From positions 49,379,959-49,443,958 of the forward strand of contig CM075733.1 in the NCBI GenBank assembly GCA_037974335.1: DNA of 64,000 nt. The letters are read 5' to 3'. Numbering within the stretch: the first letter of the stretch is position 1; every line of letters begins with the position of its first letter. The notes under the pieces were generated by a model. That model was not told the origin of the DNA. It saw only the letters and a program-made list of their open reading frames with translations, and did not search any database. Made by a program: the position numbers and the translations under genes. The stretch is from Prionace glauca. Its lineage: Eukaryota > Chordata > Chondrichthyes > Carcharhiniformes > Carcharhinidae. This document shows, in pieces, positions 10,450-21,535 of the stretch.

Positions 10450-11395
10450 CTTATAAGAACATAAGATATAGGAACAGGAGTAGGCCATCTAGCCCTTCGA
10501 GCCTGCCCCGCCATTCAATAAGATCATGGCTAATCTGTCGTGGCTCAGTTCCACCTTCCCGCCCTCTCCCCATAACCCTTAATCCCCTCGCTTATCAAAA
10601 ACCCATCAACCCGCATCTTAAAAATATTTAGCGAGGCAGCCTCCACCACTTCAACGGGCAGAGAATTCCAGAGATTCACCACCCTTTGAGTGAAGAAGTT
10701 CCTCCTCAACTCTGTTCTAAACCGCCTCCCCTTTATCTTGAGGCTGTGCCCCCCAGTCCTACTGTCTTTTTTGAGCGGGAAGAGTCTCTCCACCTCTATC
10801 CTATCCATCCCATTCATCATCTTATACGTCTCAATGAGGTCTCCCCTCATTCTTCTAAACTCTAACGAGTACAAGCCTAGTTTATTCAGCCTCTCCTCAT
10901 AGCTCAATCCCCTCAACTCCGGTATCAGCCTAGTAAACCTCCTCTGCAGTCCCTCCAGGGCCAAAATATCCTTGAGCAGGTGCGGCGCCCAAAACTGCAC
11001 ACAGTACTCCAGCTGCGGCTTCACCAATGCCCTGTACCATTGCAGCAAGACCTCCCTACTTTTATATTCAATCCCCCTCGCTATGAAGGCCAGCATCCCA
11101 TTCGCCTTCCTGACCACCTGCTGCACCTGCAAGCTGGGTTTTTGCGACTCATGCACAAGGACCCCGAGGTCCCTCTGCACCGTCGCCTGCTGCAGTTTTT
11201 CGCCACGTAATAGTCCTTCCTACCATTCTTCCTACCAAAGTGGACCACCTCACACTTGCCAACATTAAATTCCATTTGCCATTTCCTGGTCCATTCGCCC
11301 AGCCTATCTAGATCCTTCTGCAGACTCTCCACACCCTCCGCACAATTTGCCTTTCCCCCAATCTTGGTGTCATTAGCAATCCCACTTTCCATCTT
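10450..11395 (-). mobile_element. CR1-A LINE, 5'-truncated
   Basis: A member of the abundant young CR1 subfamily. The 3' end is at 10,450 (CTTATAAGAACATAAG, read in reverse as the TTCTTATG tandem). ORF2 C-terminal text: QRDLGVLVHESQKPSLQVQQ, VKPQLEYCVQFWAPHLLKD, YEERLNKLGLYSLEFRRMRG. A frameshift near 11,100-11,180 splits the open frame (10,545-11,180 and 11,081-11,392). Truncation within the RT is the usual result of incomplete target-primed reverse transcription. Confidence 0.88.
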
Positions 11396-11714
11396 TTTTT
11401 TCCATTACCACTGTCTCCCCTCAATCTCCAACCCTACTAGAGCCATACATTACCTGTTTCACATTGACCTTTGTGTCACACTGCTTACCTTATGTTTGTT
11501 CTGCCAGTAACACATTTTGATCTCTCAATCTGCTGCCATCAGCACTCTTCTCAGCCATCATCACCACTATTTACATTTCCTTTGTCTTTTTGTCTGTAAC
11601 ATCTTTGTCAACCTCTCCCTAGCCTCCACCAATTGCTGGCTGTCTTAACCAACCCTATTGTTCCACCCACCCCAATAACAGAATAGATCTCATCATATTT
11701 CCAGTTTTCTTTCG
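11396..11714. other. no feature recognised
   Basis: Pyrimidine-leaning unique-looking sequence between the CR1 and the PLE tail; no supported feature. Confidence 0.35.
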
Positions 11715-11879
11715 CTTGATGAACAGTCACCCAGCCTCGAACGCCCATCAGATTCACCTGATGAAGGAGCAGCGCTCCGAAAGCTCATGTTTCCAAATAA
11801 ACCTGTTGGACTTTAACCTGGTGTTGTGAGACTTCTTACTGTGTTTACCCCAGCCCAACACCAGCATCTCCACATCAGA
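11715..11879 (+). mobile_element. PLE-1A 3' tail with hammerhead-like core
   Basis: A single tail ending CAGCATCTCCACATCA. At 11,758-11,782 it carries CTGATGA, a perfect 5-bp stem (GGAGC/GCTCC, loop AGC) and GAAA, the three central parts of a hammerhead ribozyme. Flanking helix I is decayed here. Confidence 0.75.
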
Positions 11880-11962
11880 CTTGAAATGTTAGTTCTGTTC
11901 CCTTTCCACAGATACTGTCAGACCTGCTGAGATTTTCCAGATTTTCTATTTTTGTTTCTGAT
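11880..11962 (+). repeat. PLE-2 tail fragment
   Basis: Reads 'ccacagatactgtcagacct', 'gctgagattttccag', the same terminal block as the PLE-2 element at 61,285-62,285, in the opposite orientation to that copy. Confidence 0.55.
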
Positions 11963-12059
11963 AATAATGTCTGTGTACAAATTTTAATGTTATCTTTGGC
12001 ACTCTGAATTTGTAATCATTTCATCAACAGGATGAAAATCAGTTCACACAGGCCTCCAG

Positions 12060-15000
12060 TGGGTTGCCCATCCGCCATGGTGAGCATCAGTGGAAGATCC
12101 TGTTAGAAATTCATTCCGGTATAAACTGATCTTTGGACCCTTGGTTGAAATCTTCTCTTCTTCCTCGTCCACCCATCTGCCATTCAACACTCTGATAAGG
12201 AAGGGGAATTCCATTCAAGGAAACATCCTAAGACAAAGACAGCCTAAGATCACCAGAAACAGGAACTTCAAAACACATTCCTGCATTATTAGTTTGACAT
12301 ATGTTTTATTTGCTCTCATTAGGTCTTCCACTGTCAGATCATTCACTTTTGTACTCAACCCTGGGACATCAAAACTAACATCCAGTCTAGTCTGTCTATG
12401 TGGCCAATTCAGTTGCCCAATTAAACTTCGGAGTTCCTCTTTTTCCATCTTCGAAACTACTGTGCCCTTTTGTGAACCCATATGAAGACTAATTGCTATT
12501 GGGCTGATACTCTCCAAATAAGATTGCTGACACAAAGTGGCAGCTGACTCAGTCTGTCCGATTTCCAGCCCAATGTATTTGAAAGTGCCTGAAGCCTGAC
12601 TTCCAACCCTGAATTCCTTCCTCAGCCCAGAGATTAAAATAACTTCAAAATCACTACTACCACCCCACAAAAAATCACCAACATGCATCATAAAGATACC
12701 AGAAAGATTTTGTTCATGGTGCCAGTAAAACATTGTAGGATCTGTTTCCAATTTGCAGCAGCCTAACTTTAACAAAACTACCCTTATCAAAAAATACCAA
12801 AGTCTAGATGCATTATTTAACCCATATACAGATTTATTTAGCTTCCATAGTACCCCTGCTGTCTTAGCTGCCTCTTTGGGAGGATGGAGAAAAATATCTC
12901 TCTGAAGCTGATGCCCCTGAAAAAGGCTAGCTTTTATACCTATAGATTTGCACTCTCATGCCTTTGTAGCTAACAGACCCAAGAAGATCTTTAAAATAAT
13001 CTTTCCTGCCCTGGGTGAATCCACCTTACATACCAGTCTTCTAAGTTTTCTTCAAATCCCCTCACCACAAGCCTGACCTTTGTCTTATAAATTCCATCAG
13101 GAAGCACTTTTTCCTTTCAAATCTACCTGTGAGATAGAGTTCTTTGTCCCCTATCTGGTACCTCCGTGTATATCCCAAATTCACCAACTTTGCAGTTCTA
13201 GTTTGGCATCTTTTATCACTTTTTCATCTAATTTATTGGAAGTCACCAAAATCTCACGAGTCTTACCTGTATTGCAAGACCTTGTCAAGCTACTCTCCCT
13301 ATCCTGCCTGACATTTTGTACTGTCCAGCCACTGCTTGATTTTCCCCTCCTGTTGTGGGATATTTTTTCAATAGTTCTCGATCTCTTCTTGTGATCAGGT
13401 TGACTTTTGGACTTACTATCTGAACTGGCACTACGTTTCTGTGCCCTTCATTTTTGAACTTTGCGTTCGAAATCCATAATTTTGACGGCCTCCCCTGTAG
13501 TCTGTACATTCAATCAGTGTTTGTATTTTCCAGTGGCCTTCCCTGCTCTACTAATGACAGGTCCATCCTTCCACTGACTGGACCCTTCAGGAAAATAGGT
13601 ACCAACTTTTGGCAGCTGTCCTTTTTGGAGAAATGGCCTGTTCTAGTTCAAGTATTGTGTTCTTCTACAGGTATCCTGTCTATTTCAGTTAACTGGTCCT
13701 CATAGTTCTGTAACATGTGAGTATCAGATGACCCAGTTTCCTCAACATGTTTGTCTACTCTTTCCACATTCACATGTTTGTAATCTGTACCTATTATCCT
13801 TGATGGATATACCCTAGTAGGCTGATTACCATGTTGCAAAACAATTGTTTTGCTATCCATGCTTATAATCTTCCCTGGGCCTTTCTATTCATTAAAATTG
13901 TCTCTGTTGTAGTATACTATGTATCTGTGTCAAAAAACGGTATTTGATGGCCATACATTATGCCTTAAGGCTCTGCAAATTCTTTCAGAGACTTCTGCTT
14001 CCAAAGATGTTCTTCTACGGATATGCAATGCATTTAAATGCTCAGCAAAGGCAGAGCTAATTGTAGATTCTTCCCAAGCTGGAGGCTGGCCTTTCAAAAT
14101 AGATGGAATTTTAGGATTTCTACCATATACTACTTTATAGGGACTATTGTTCCCAGCATCTACAATTACTTCTTTTCATGTACCGCCCATGCTAAGGCTG
14201 AATTTAACTTGCAATTTGGTCTATCTGCCAAAATTGTCTGGAACATGTCATCTATTACAGCACGATTTCTCTCACACATGATGTGGAGATGCTGATGTTG
14301 GACTGGGGTAAACACAGTAAGAAGTCTCACAACACCAGGTTAAAGTTCAACTGGTTTATTTGGTAGCAAAAGCCACTACCTTTCGGAGTACTGCCCCTTC
14401 ATCAGGGGGAGTTCTATTCACAAACAGGGCATGTAAAGACACAGACTTAATTTACAAAATAATGGCTGGAATGCAAGTCTTTACAGATAATCAAGTCTTA
14501 AAGGTTCAGACAATGTGAGCTCTCTCCACTTACATTTTCCTCCCCATCTACCACACCACGCCACGCCCTCCCCAACCCACCAACTGCCCATTGTCTGTAA
14601 GGAACTTTGCTAATGGCCCCATTCCTGACCCTATCCATTTTTCCATGATCTGATCCAGAATTACTCTCTTTACTATGTACAATGGTTCATTGACTAAATC
14701 TGGTTGCTCAATCTACAAAGTGCAAAATAAATATATTGTTTGCTCTATCCCTGACCTTAAAGTCTATGGCTACAATGTCAATAAAATCTCTGGCCAAAGA
14801 TAGAGTTACTGTTGGTTGTGATGATGCCCTTCTATACTTCTTACAAGGCTCACAGTGATCAATGACCTGTTCTATCAGCTTAATATAATCTTTATCCCTC
14901 ACCCCTCCATCCTTTAATACATTTTTCAGCCTCTGAGGAGATGGATGTGCAAATTGCAATGCAGTTTCAATACAATTAGATTTTTATCAGCTAAAGTCCC

Positions 15001-15375
15001 ATTTCTGGCTGATTACATTTCCTTAATCTCTTTACCCAAAAAATTACTTTTCATTAATGGGATGCAATAGTGTCTCTTGTGTTACTGTGTAAATTGTTAA
15101 GTCCACTGTTTTTCCAAAACCGTTGCCTTATTATTTTCCATATCCAGTTTCATGCGTGCTTTCTTCATCAATCGTCTACTCAGAAGCAAAGGTATCTCAC
15201 TTGGCACAACATCTGTGCTAATGAAATGATTCACTCCAGCAATATTACAAGGGGTCACCACTCTCTTCAATGACTTCGGGGTATCATCATCCCCAAACCT
15301 TAACTTGTGGAATTTTCTAATTCTTTAAACTTGTTCTGATTTTCAGCATTTAAAGAGTCCAGATAACATTTTAAC
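12060..15375 (-). mobile_element. Ty1/copia-type LTR retroelement, fossil
   Basis: A decayed pol region of the Ty1/copia superfamily on the minus strand. From high to low coordinates I see protease-side text (about 15,000-15,300), a GAG-pre-integrase/integrase zinc-binding region with His and Cys pairs (about 14,710-14,960), integrase C-terminal text (about 13,650-13,860), and the end of RT running into RNase H (about 12,215-12,790; KYIGLEIGQTE and LRSLIGQLNW are diagnostic). No LTRs were recognised. It is interrupted by a PLE-1A fragment at 14,282-14,530. It is clearly broken, with numerous breaks (at least five), and so is old. Copia-type elements are uncommon in vertebrates, which makes the family call notable. 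Confidence 0.75.
14282..14530 (-). mobile_element. PLE-1A fragment inserted in the copia fossil
   Basis: Reverse-oriented tail beginning GATGTGGAGATGCTGATGTT. It contains CTGATGA, a 4-bp stem (GGGG/CUCC) and GAAA on the minus strand at 14,381-14,405, then the upstream PLE tail text to about 14,530. A single arm, not palindromic. Confidence 0.75.
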
Positions 15376-15485
15376 TCGTCAATTCCACAGTACATAAGAA
15401 CATAAGAAATAGGAGCAGGAGTAGGCCATCTGGCCCCTCGAGCCTGCCCCGCCATTCAATAAGATCATGGCTGATCTGTCGTGGC

Positions 15486-18370
15486 TCAGTTCCACATTCC
15501 CGCCCTCTCCCCATAATCCTTAATCCCCTTGCCTATCAAAAACCTATCAACCCGCATCTTAAAAATATTGAGCGAGGCAGCCTCCACCACTTCAACGGGC
15601 AGAGAATTCCAGAGATTCACTACCCTTTGAATGAAGAAGTTCCTCCTCAACTCCGTTCTAAACCGCTCCCCCTTTATCCTGAGGTTGTGCCCTCTAGTCC
15701 TACTGTCCTTTCTGAGCGGAAAGAGCCTCTCCACCTGTATCCTATCCATCTCATTCAACATCTTATACGTCTCAATGAAATCTCCCCTCATCCTTCTAAA
15801 CTCTAACGAGTACAAGCCTAATTTATTCAGCCACTCCTCATAGTTCAACCCCTTCAACTCCGGAATCAGCCTAGTGAACCTCCTCTGCACTCCCTCCAAG
15901 GCCAAAATATCCTTGCGTAAATGCGGCGACCAAAACTGCACACAGTACTCTAGCTGCGGCCTCACCAGTGCCCTATACAGCTGCAGCAAGACCTCCCTAC
16001 TTTTATATTCAACCCCCCTTGCTATGAAGGCCAGCATCCCATTCGCCTTCCTGACCACCTGCTGCACTTGCAGGCTGGGTTTTTGTGACTCATGCACAAG
16101 GACCCCGAGGTCCCTCTGCACCATCGCATGCTGCAGTTTTTCGCCATGTAAGTAATAGTCCTTCCTACCAAAGTGGACAACCTCACATTTGCCAACATTA
16201 AATTCCATTTGCCAGTTCATGGCCCATTCGCCCAGCCTATCTAGATCCTTCTGCAGACTCTCCACACCCTCCGCACAATTTGCCGTTCTACCAATCTTGG
16301 TGTCATCAGCAAATTTCGACACCATACACTCGGTTCCCTCCTCCAGATCATTTATGTAAATGGTGAATAGCTGAGGTTCCAGCACCGACCCCTGGGGCAC
16401 TCCACTAGTCACCAACCGCCAATCCGAATAGCATCCATTGACCCCCACTCTCTGCCTCCTATTTGACAGCCAATCCTCTATACACGCTAACACCCTACCC
16501 CCAACTCCATGCCCCCTGACCTTCTGCAATAACCTCTTATGAGGCACCTTGTCAAATGCCTTCTGAAAATCAAGAAAGACCACATCCACCGGCTCTCCTC
16601 TATCCACCGCCCTATCCACATCCTCATAGAACTCCAATAAATTCATCAGACACGACTTCCCCTTAATGAAACCGTGCTGCGTCTGCTCTACCAAACAATT
16701 CTCCTCAAGATGCCTCGCTATTTTCTCCTTGATCACGGATTCTAACATTTTTCCTACAACAGACGTTAAACTAACAGGCCTATAATTCCCTGTCTTTTGC
16801 CTGCCACTCTTCTTAAATAACGGCGTAACATTAGCCGTTTTCCAATCATCCGGCACTTTCCCGGAATCCAGCGACGTTTGGAAAATAATCACCAAGGCAT
16901 CCACTATCACCTCCGCCATTTCCTTCAGAACCCTTGGGTGCATTCCATCCGGTCCTGGGGACTTGTCCACAATCAGTCCCTCCTGTCTGTCGAGCACTGC
17001 CTCTCTAGTAACAATATTTCATTCAGGTCCTCCACTCCTACCATCTTTCCATCGCTAACACCCGGCAAATTATTCACGTCCTCCTCCGTGAAGACCGAAA
17101 CAAAAAAGTTATTCAGGGCCTCAGCCATTTCCCCATCCCCTACCACTAAGTCCCCCTCTCATCCTCTAAGGGTCCAACGTTCACCCTAGCCAGCCTCTTC
17201 CTTTTTATGTATTTATAAAAACTCTTGCTATCCTTTTTTATATTAAGCGCTAGCCCAGCTTCATAGTTTATCCTACCCTTCTTTATCAACTTCTTTGTCA
17301 TTCTTTGTTGACATTTAAACCTCTCCCAATCCTCTTCTCGCCCACTACTCTTAGCTACTCTAAACGCATCCGCTTTTAATTTAACACTTTCCTTCACCTC
17401 CTTCGTTATCCATGGCTGATTACCTCTCCTCCTACGATCCTTTTTAACCATCGGAATAAATTTCTGCTGAGCACCAAGAAAGATCTCCTTAAAGATCCTC
17501 CACTGTTCCTCAGCAGACCTACCATCCAACACACTCCCCCAATCAACATTCGTTAATTCCACTCTCATCCTACCATACTCCCCTCTGTTCAAACAAAGGA
17601 CACATGTCCGGGAACCCACTTTCTCCTCCTCCATCTGCACCAGAAACTCCACCATACAATGATCACTCTTCCCAAGAGAATCCTTCACCAGAAGGTCCCT
17701 AATTCTTCCTGCCTCATTACATAGCACCAGATCCAAGATAGCTCCAACACACGCTGTTCGAGGAAACTATCCCGGCAGCATTCCAAGAACTCCTCCTCCA
17801 GCCCACCGCGTCCAACACGGGTCGACCAATCAATATGTAGATTGAAATCCCCCATAATTATCGCCATCCCATTCCTGCACGCCGCATTTATTTGCGCGTT
17901 AACAGCCCGCCCCACCTCCAGATCATTATTCGGGGGCCTATAAACGATACCCCCAGCGTCTTCCTCCCTTTGCTGTTCCTAATCTCCACCCACAACGATT
18001 CCACGTTCTGCTCTTTGGTTCCTATATCATCCCTTACTACCACCCTGATGCTATCCTTAATCAACAGAGCTACGCCTCCCCCATTTTCCTCCCGCCTATC
18101 CTTCCTAAACACTTGATACCCCTGGACATTCAGCTCCCAGTCCCTGTCACCTTGCAGCCACGTCTCTGTAATGGCCACCAGATCATATCCATTTGTGCTG
18201 ATCTGCACCACCAGCTCATCCACTTTATTCCGAATGCTTCGTGCATTCAGATAAAGTGCCTTCATCCCAGCCTTCACCTGGACCCTATTTGCCAGAACAC
18301 CACCAACCAAACTCAAGCCCCCTGCTCCTTTTATTAATGGGACATCCTTGGCCTCCTCCCTTACCTGCAC
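15486..18370 (-). pseudogene. CR1-A ORF2: AP endonuclease + reverse transcriptase, frameshifted
   Basis: The N-terminal APE-type endonuclease starts with LYLNARSIRNKVDEL and AITETWLQGD, then MGDFNLHIDW and DLVLCNEAGRIRDL … SDHCMVEFLVQME. The RT (15,486-16,997) runs without interruption for 503 codons: DKSPGPDGMHPRVL, NYRPVSLTSVVGKMLE, FLDFQKAFDKVPHKRLL, SGVPQGSVL, and the catalytic SKFADDTKIG. The four frame segments (18,370-17,888; 17,915-17,685; 17,736-17,146; 16,997-15,486) imply at least three frame changes in the endonuclease and linker. In CR1 the nuclease nicks the target and the RT copies the RNA from its 3' end. Confidence 0.88.
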
Positions 18371-18441
18371 CCTCTCCTTTACTTTAGGCCCTGTAACGTC
18401 ACCTACCCTTGTATCCTCCGCACCCCCCCCCCCCCCCCAAA

Positions 18442-19516
18442 TTAGTTTAAAGCCCTAACTACAGTCTTATTTACATGATTAGCCAGGACTCTGGTCCCAG
18501 CACGGTTCAGACCAACCCCATCCCACCTGAACAGGTCCCACCTACCCCAATACTGATGCCAATGCCCCATAAATTCAAACCCATTCCTCCCACACCAATC
18601 CCTGAGCCACCCATTCACTTCCTTTATCCTGTCAACCCTACGCCCGTCTGCACTCGGTTCAGGCAGTAGTCTGGAGATAACCACCTTGTCGGTTCTACTT
18701 TTTAATTCCATTCCCAGCTTTTCATACTCCCTCCCTAGATCCTCAGTTTGCATTTTGCCTACGTCATTGGCACCCACATAGACTACAACGACCGGATTCT
18801 CACCCTCCCACTCCAGGTTCCTCTGCAGCCCAGATGTGACATCCTGGACCTGAGCACCAGGCAGACAACACACCCTTCTGTGCACTTTGTCATTGTGACA
18901 AAGAACAGTGTCAATACCCTTAACCACACTATCCCCAATTACTACTACGTTCCTTTTCACCTTCTCTTTGCCTACGACCTGTGTCTGCATCACTGTACCG
19001 TGTGCAGTTTGCTCACCAAGCTCACCGCCCTCGTTCTCGTTCTCGTCCACACTGGAAGCAAGAACCTCAAACCTGTTATGCAGATTGAGAGGCTGAGGCA
19101 TTTGGTCCCCACCCTCCTTCCTCCGGTCCCCACCCTCCTTCCTCTGGTCCCCACCCTCCTTTCTCTCCGCAGCCCCCTCCTGTTCCTGACCCTTAGAGTT
19201 AGCCAGTCAAGGGGGGGGTGGATGTCTCTTGCACCCCATTATCAATGGCACCCTCCCTCCCCCTGATGAGCCTCAGTGTCTGTAGCTCAGAGGCCAGCTC
19301 ATCTACTTTGAGCTGGAGCTCCTCCAGCAACCTGCACTTACTGCAGACATGGTCACTGGGAAGGACCCTGGGGTCCACCAGCTCCCACATCATACAGTAA
19401 CAGCACATCACATGCCCCTCCATTATTCCCTGTAGTAATATTGATGTGCAGCCATTATCTAATACAGCACATTCCCTTACTAAGTTTGAAAATAATAGCT
19501 GCAGTTTTTGCAACAT
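18442..19516 (-). pseudogene. CR1-A ORF1: Cys-rich/coiled-coil segment + SGNH esterase
   Basis: Two reverse frames. The upstream one (19,199-19,516) has a Cys-rich patch (CCYCMMWELVDP … VCSKC, PHD-like spacing) followed by a leucine heptad (LLEELQLKVDELASELQTL), a likely coiled coil. The downstream one (18,442-19,101) is an SGNH/GDSL hydrolase: block I VVVIGDSVVKG, block III VVYVGANDVG, and a terminal GLNRAGTRVLANHV block. Esterase and PHD-like domains are established in ORF1 of CR1-clade LINEs, where the esterase is thought to act on membranes or lipid. A frameshift lies between 19,100 and 19,199. The true 5' end may be near 19,425 (MEGHVMCCYC), with host DNA beyond. Confidence 0.82.
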
Positions 19517-19734
19517 GTATTGATTTCAGCATCAAGTGACAGATTGCTTGTGATTATAGAGCCTAGATATGTGAAGCTATCAACAAGCTTTAGCAATGCA
19601 TTGTCTATGCTGATAGATGATGGTATGGCAACATTGTGGACCATAAAATTTGTCTTCTTCTGAGGCTTAAATCAAACTCTTTATCGGTGAAAGAGAGAGT
19701 CTGTCCATTTGCCATTGAATATGTTCCTCAGGAT

Positions 19735-19882
19735 GACGTGCTGTTAAGTGCATTGGCTGTGCTAAATTCTTGCTTAGTGTACCCGAACAGATGCCAGAGT
19801 GTGGCAACTAGGGGATTTTCACAATAACTTTATTGCAGTGTTAATGTAAGCTTATTGTGACATTAATAAATAAACTTTAAAA
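19735..19882 (+). repeat. V-SINE/HE1-like SINE 3' half
   Basis: Starts in the 'gcattggctgtgctaaattc' block and ends with the L2-type tail 'gtgacattaataaataaact'. Different 3' tail from the copies ending TTCTATGG, so two SINE tail types coexist here. Confidence 0.7.
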
Positions 19883-19916
19883 AGACACGGTCTGTATATG
19901 ACCTGACAGAAAATGA

Positions 19917-20322
19917 TGTGGGTATGCCAGCGTTGGACTGGCGTAAACACAGTAAAAAGTCTGACAACACCAGGTTTTAGTCCAACCTATTTATTTGATA
20001 ACATACTCACAAGCTTTCGGGGTTAGCCCCTTCGTCAGGTGAATGGAGAGTTCTGGCCTCAGACAGAGCATATAAAGCACAGACAGTTTAGAGATTACTG
20101 ATTAGAATGCGAATCCTTACAGCCACTTCAGGTCTTGAACAGCAGGTTAGGTGTAAGGATTCGCATTCTAATCAGTAATCTCTAAACTGTCTGTGCTTTA
20201 TATGCTCTGTCTGAGGCCAGAACTCTCCATTCACCTGACAAAGAGGCAGTCCCCTCGAAAGCTTGTGAGGATATTATCAAATAAATAGGTTGGACTAAAA
20301 CCTGGTGTTGTCAGACATTTTA
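19917..20322. mobile_element. PLE-1B palindrome with target-site duplication
   Basis: A 406-bp insertion made of two inverted PLE-1B tail arms meeting near 20,150. It is flanked by CTGACAGAAAATGA at 19,903-19,916 and again at 20,323-20,336. The left arm has about 40 terminal bases (gatgtgggtatgccagcgtt…) that the right arm lacks. Confidence 0.85.
20002..20045 (-). ncRNA. hammerhead-ribozyme-like motif, dimer type
   Basis: On the minus strand: helix I strand CAUUCAC, box CUGACGA, stem GGGG-CUAA-CCCC, GAAA, then GCUU followed by GUGAGUAUG. CAUUCAC pairs with GUGAGUAUG over about six positions with one G-U. AGCU is self-complementary, so helix III would form only between two copies, the type reported for PLE hammerheads. 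The predicted cut is after GCUU. One extra A lies between the box and stem II compared with the textbook consensus. It is present in every copy here. Confidence 0.55.
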
Positions 20323-20344
20323 CTGACAGAAAATGACAGAGGCT

Positions 20345-21045
20345 AAGAGAAGAATATTCATAGCTCCTTGAAAATGGAGTCACAGGTGGACAGAGTGGTG
20401 AAGGAGGCGTTCAGTATGCTTGGTTTCATTGGTCAGAACATTGAATACAGGAGTTGGAATGTCTTGTTGAAGTTGTACAAGACATTAGTAAGGCCACACT
20501 TGGAATACTATGTACAGCTCTGGTCACCATATTATAGAAAGGATATTATTAAACTAGAAAAAGTGCAGAAAATATATACTAGGATGCTACCAAGATGTGA
20601 TGGTCTGAGTTATAAAGAGAGCCTGGATAGACTGGGACTTTCTTCCCTTGAATATAGGAGGTTTAAGGATGATCTTATAGAATTCCACAAAATAATGAAG
20701 GGCATAGATCAGCTAGATAGTGAACATCTTTTCCCAAAGGTAGGGGAGTCTATAGAGGGCATAGGTTTAAGGTGAGAGAGGGGGAAGAAATACAAAAGGG
20801 TCCAGAGGAGCAATTTTTTCACACAGAGGATGCTGAGTGTCTGGAACAAGCTGTCAGAAGTAGTAGTAGAGGCATGTACAATTTTGTCTTTTAAAAGCTT
20901 TTAGACAGTTACATGGGTAGGATGAGTATTGAGGGATATGGACCAAACATGGGCAATTGGGATAGCTTTGTGTTTTAAAAAAAGGGTGGCATGAACAAGT
21001 TGGGCTGAAGGGCCTGCTTCCATGCTGTAAACCTCTATAACTCTC
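20345..21045 (+). mobile_element. CR1-like LINE 3' part (old)
   Basis: A frame at 20,368-20,775 codes VDRVVKEAFSMLGFIGQNIE, VRPHLEYYVQLWSPYYRKDI and YKESLDRLGLSSLEYRRF, the C-terminal region of CR1-type ORF2. The 3' end contains 'gggctgaagggcctgcttcc'. It is diverged from both CR1-A and subfamily B. Confidence 0.75.
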
Positions 21046-21464
21046 TGACTAATTTGCCAGAAAGAGTTGATGTCAGAACACAACATAACCCATTTTGACC
21101 CCATGCAGATCTTAAAGGATCCTGATGTTGCCCTGTCATAGCTGACCTTGCCCATCATGTTATCATGGGGCAAGATGACACTGGACAGCTTCGATCAGCA
21201 GCCAATTTTCTCCAACAGTTTAAATTGACCACCTCTGCTTACATGGTCAGATGATGACATGACAAAAGTCAAATCTGGACTAGCCACCACTGATGCAGCA
21301 ATTAAAATCAGGAATGCTTATTAGGCTGGTTAGCCTCTCTGTACTGACCGTATTCCTGCTGTAAGGCTGCATCAAACTAAGGGCTGACCCTCAGGGGATA
21401 ACATCTGATGTACACTGCAGTAGCAGCAAATCCCAACTCAAATACTATTTAATATAAAAGCAAA
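21046..21464. other. no feature recognised
   Basis: Short frames only; no domain or repeat class could be supported. Confidence 0.35.
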
Positions 21465-21535
21465 ATGATATAGATGCTGGAATCTGAAAAAAACCCCAGA
21501 AAATGCTGAAAAATCTCAGCAGGTCTGTCAACTTT

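Larger units (their letters stand above)
15391..19516 (-). mobile_element. CR1-A LINE, nearly full length
   Basis: The longest CR1-A copy in the window. The 3' end at 15,391 is the reversed TTCTTATG end (ACATAAGAACATAAGAAA). ORF1 is at about 19,516-18,442 and ORF2 at 18,370-15,486. It lies in intron 1 of the CD200-like gene, same strand. A C run of about 14 at 18,425-18,438 marks the ORF1/ORF2 junction. It supplies the parts that other copies lack and is the best local reference for this subfamily. Confidence 0.9.

Noticed and set aside
12090-12485. 131-codon plus-strand frame
   Set aside because: Antisense shadow of the copia-type RT/RNase H region.
18748-19266. 172-codon plus-strand frame
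   Set aside because: Antisense to the CR1 ORF1 esterase region, whose motifs are clear on the minus strand.
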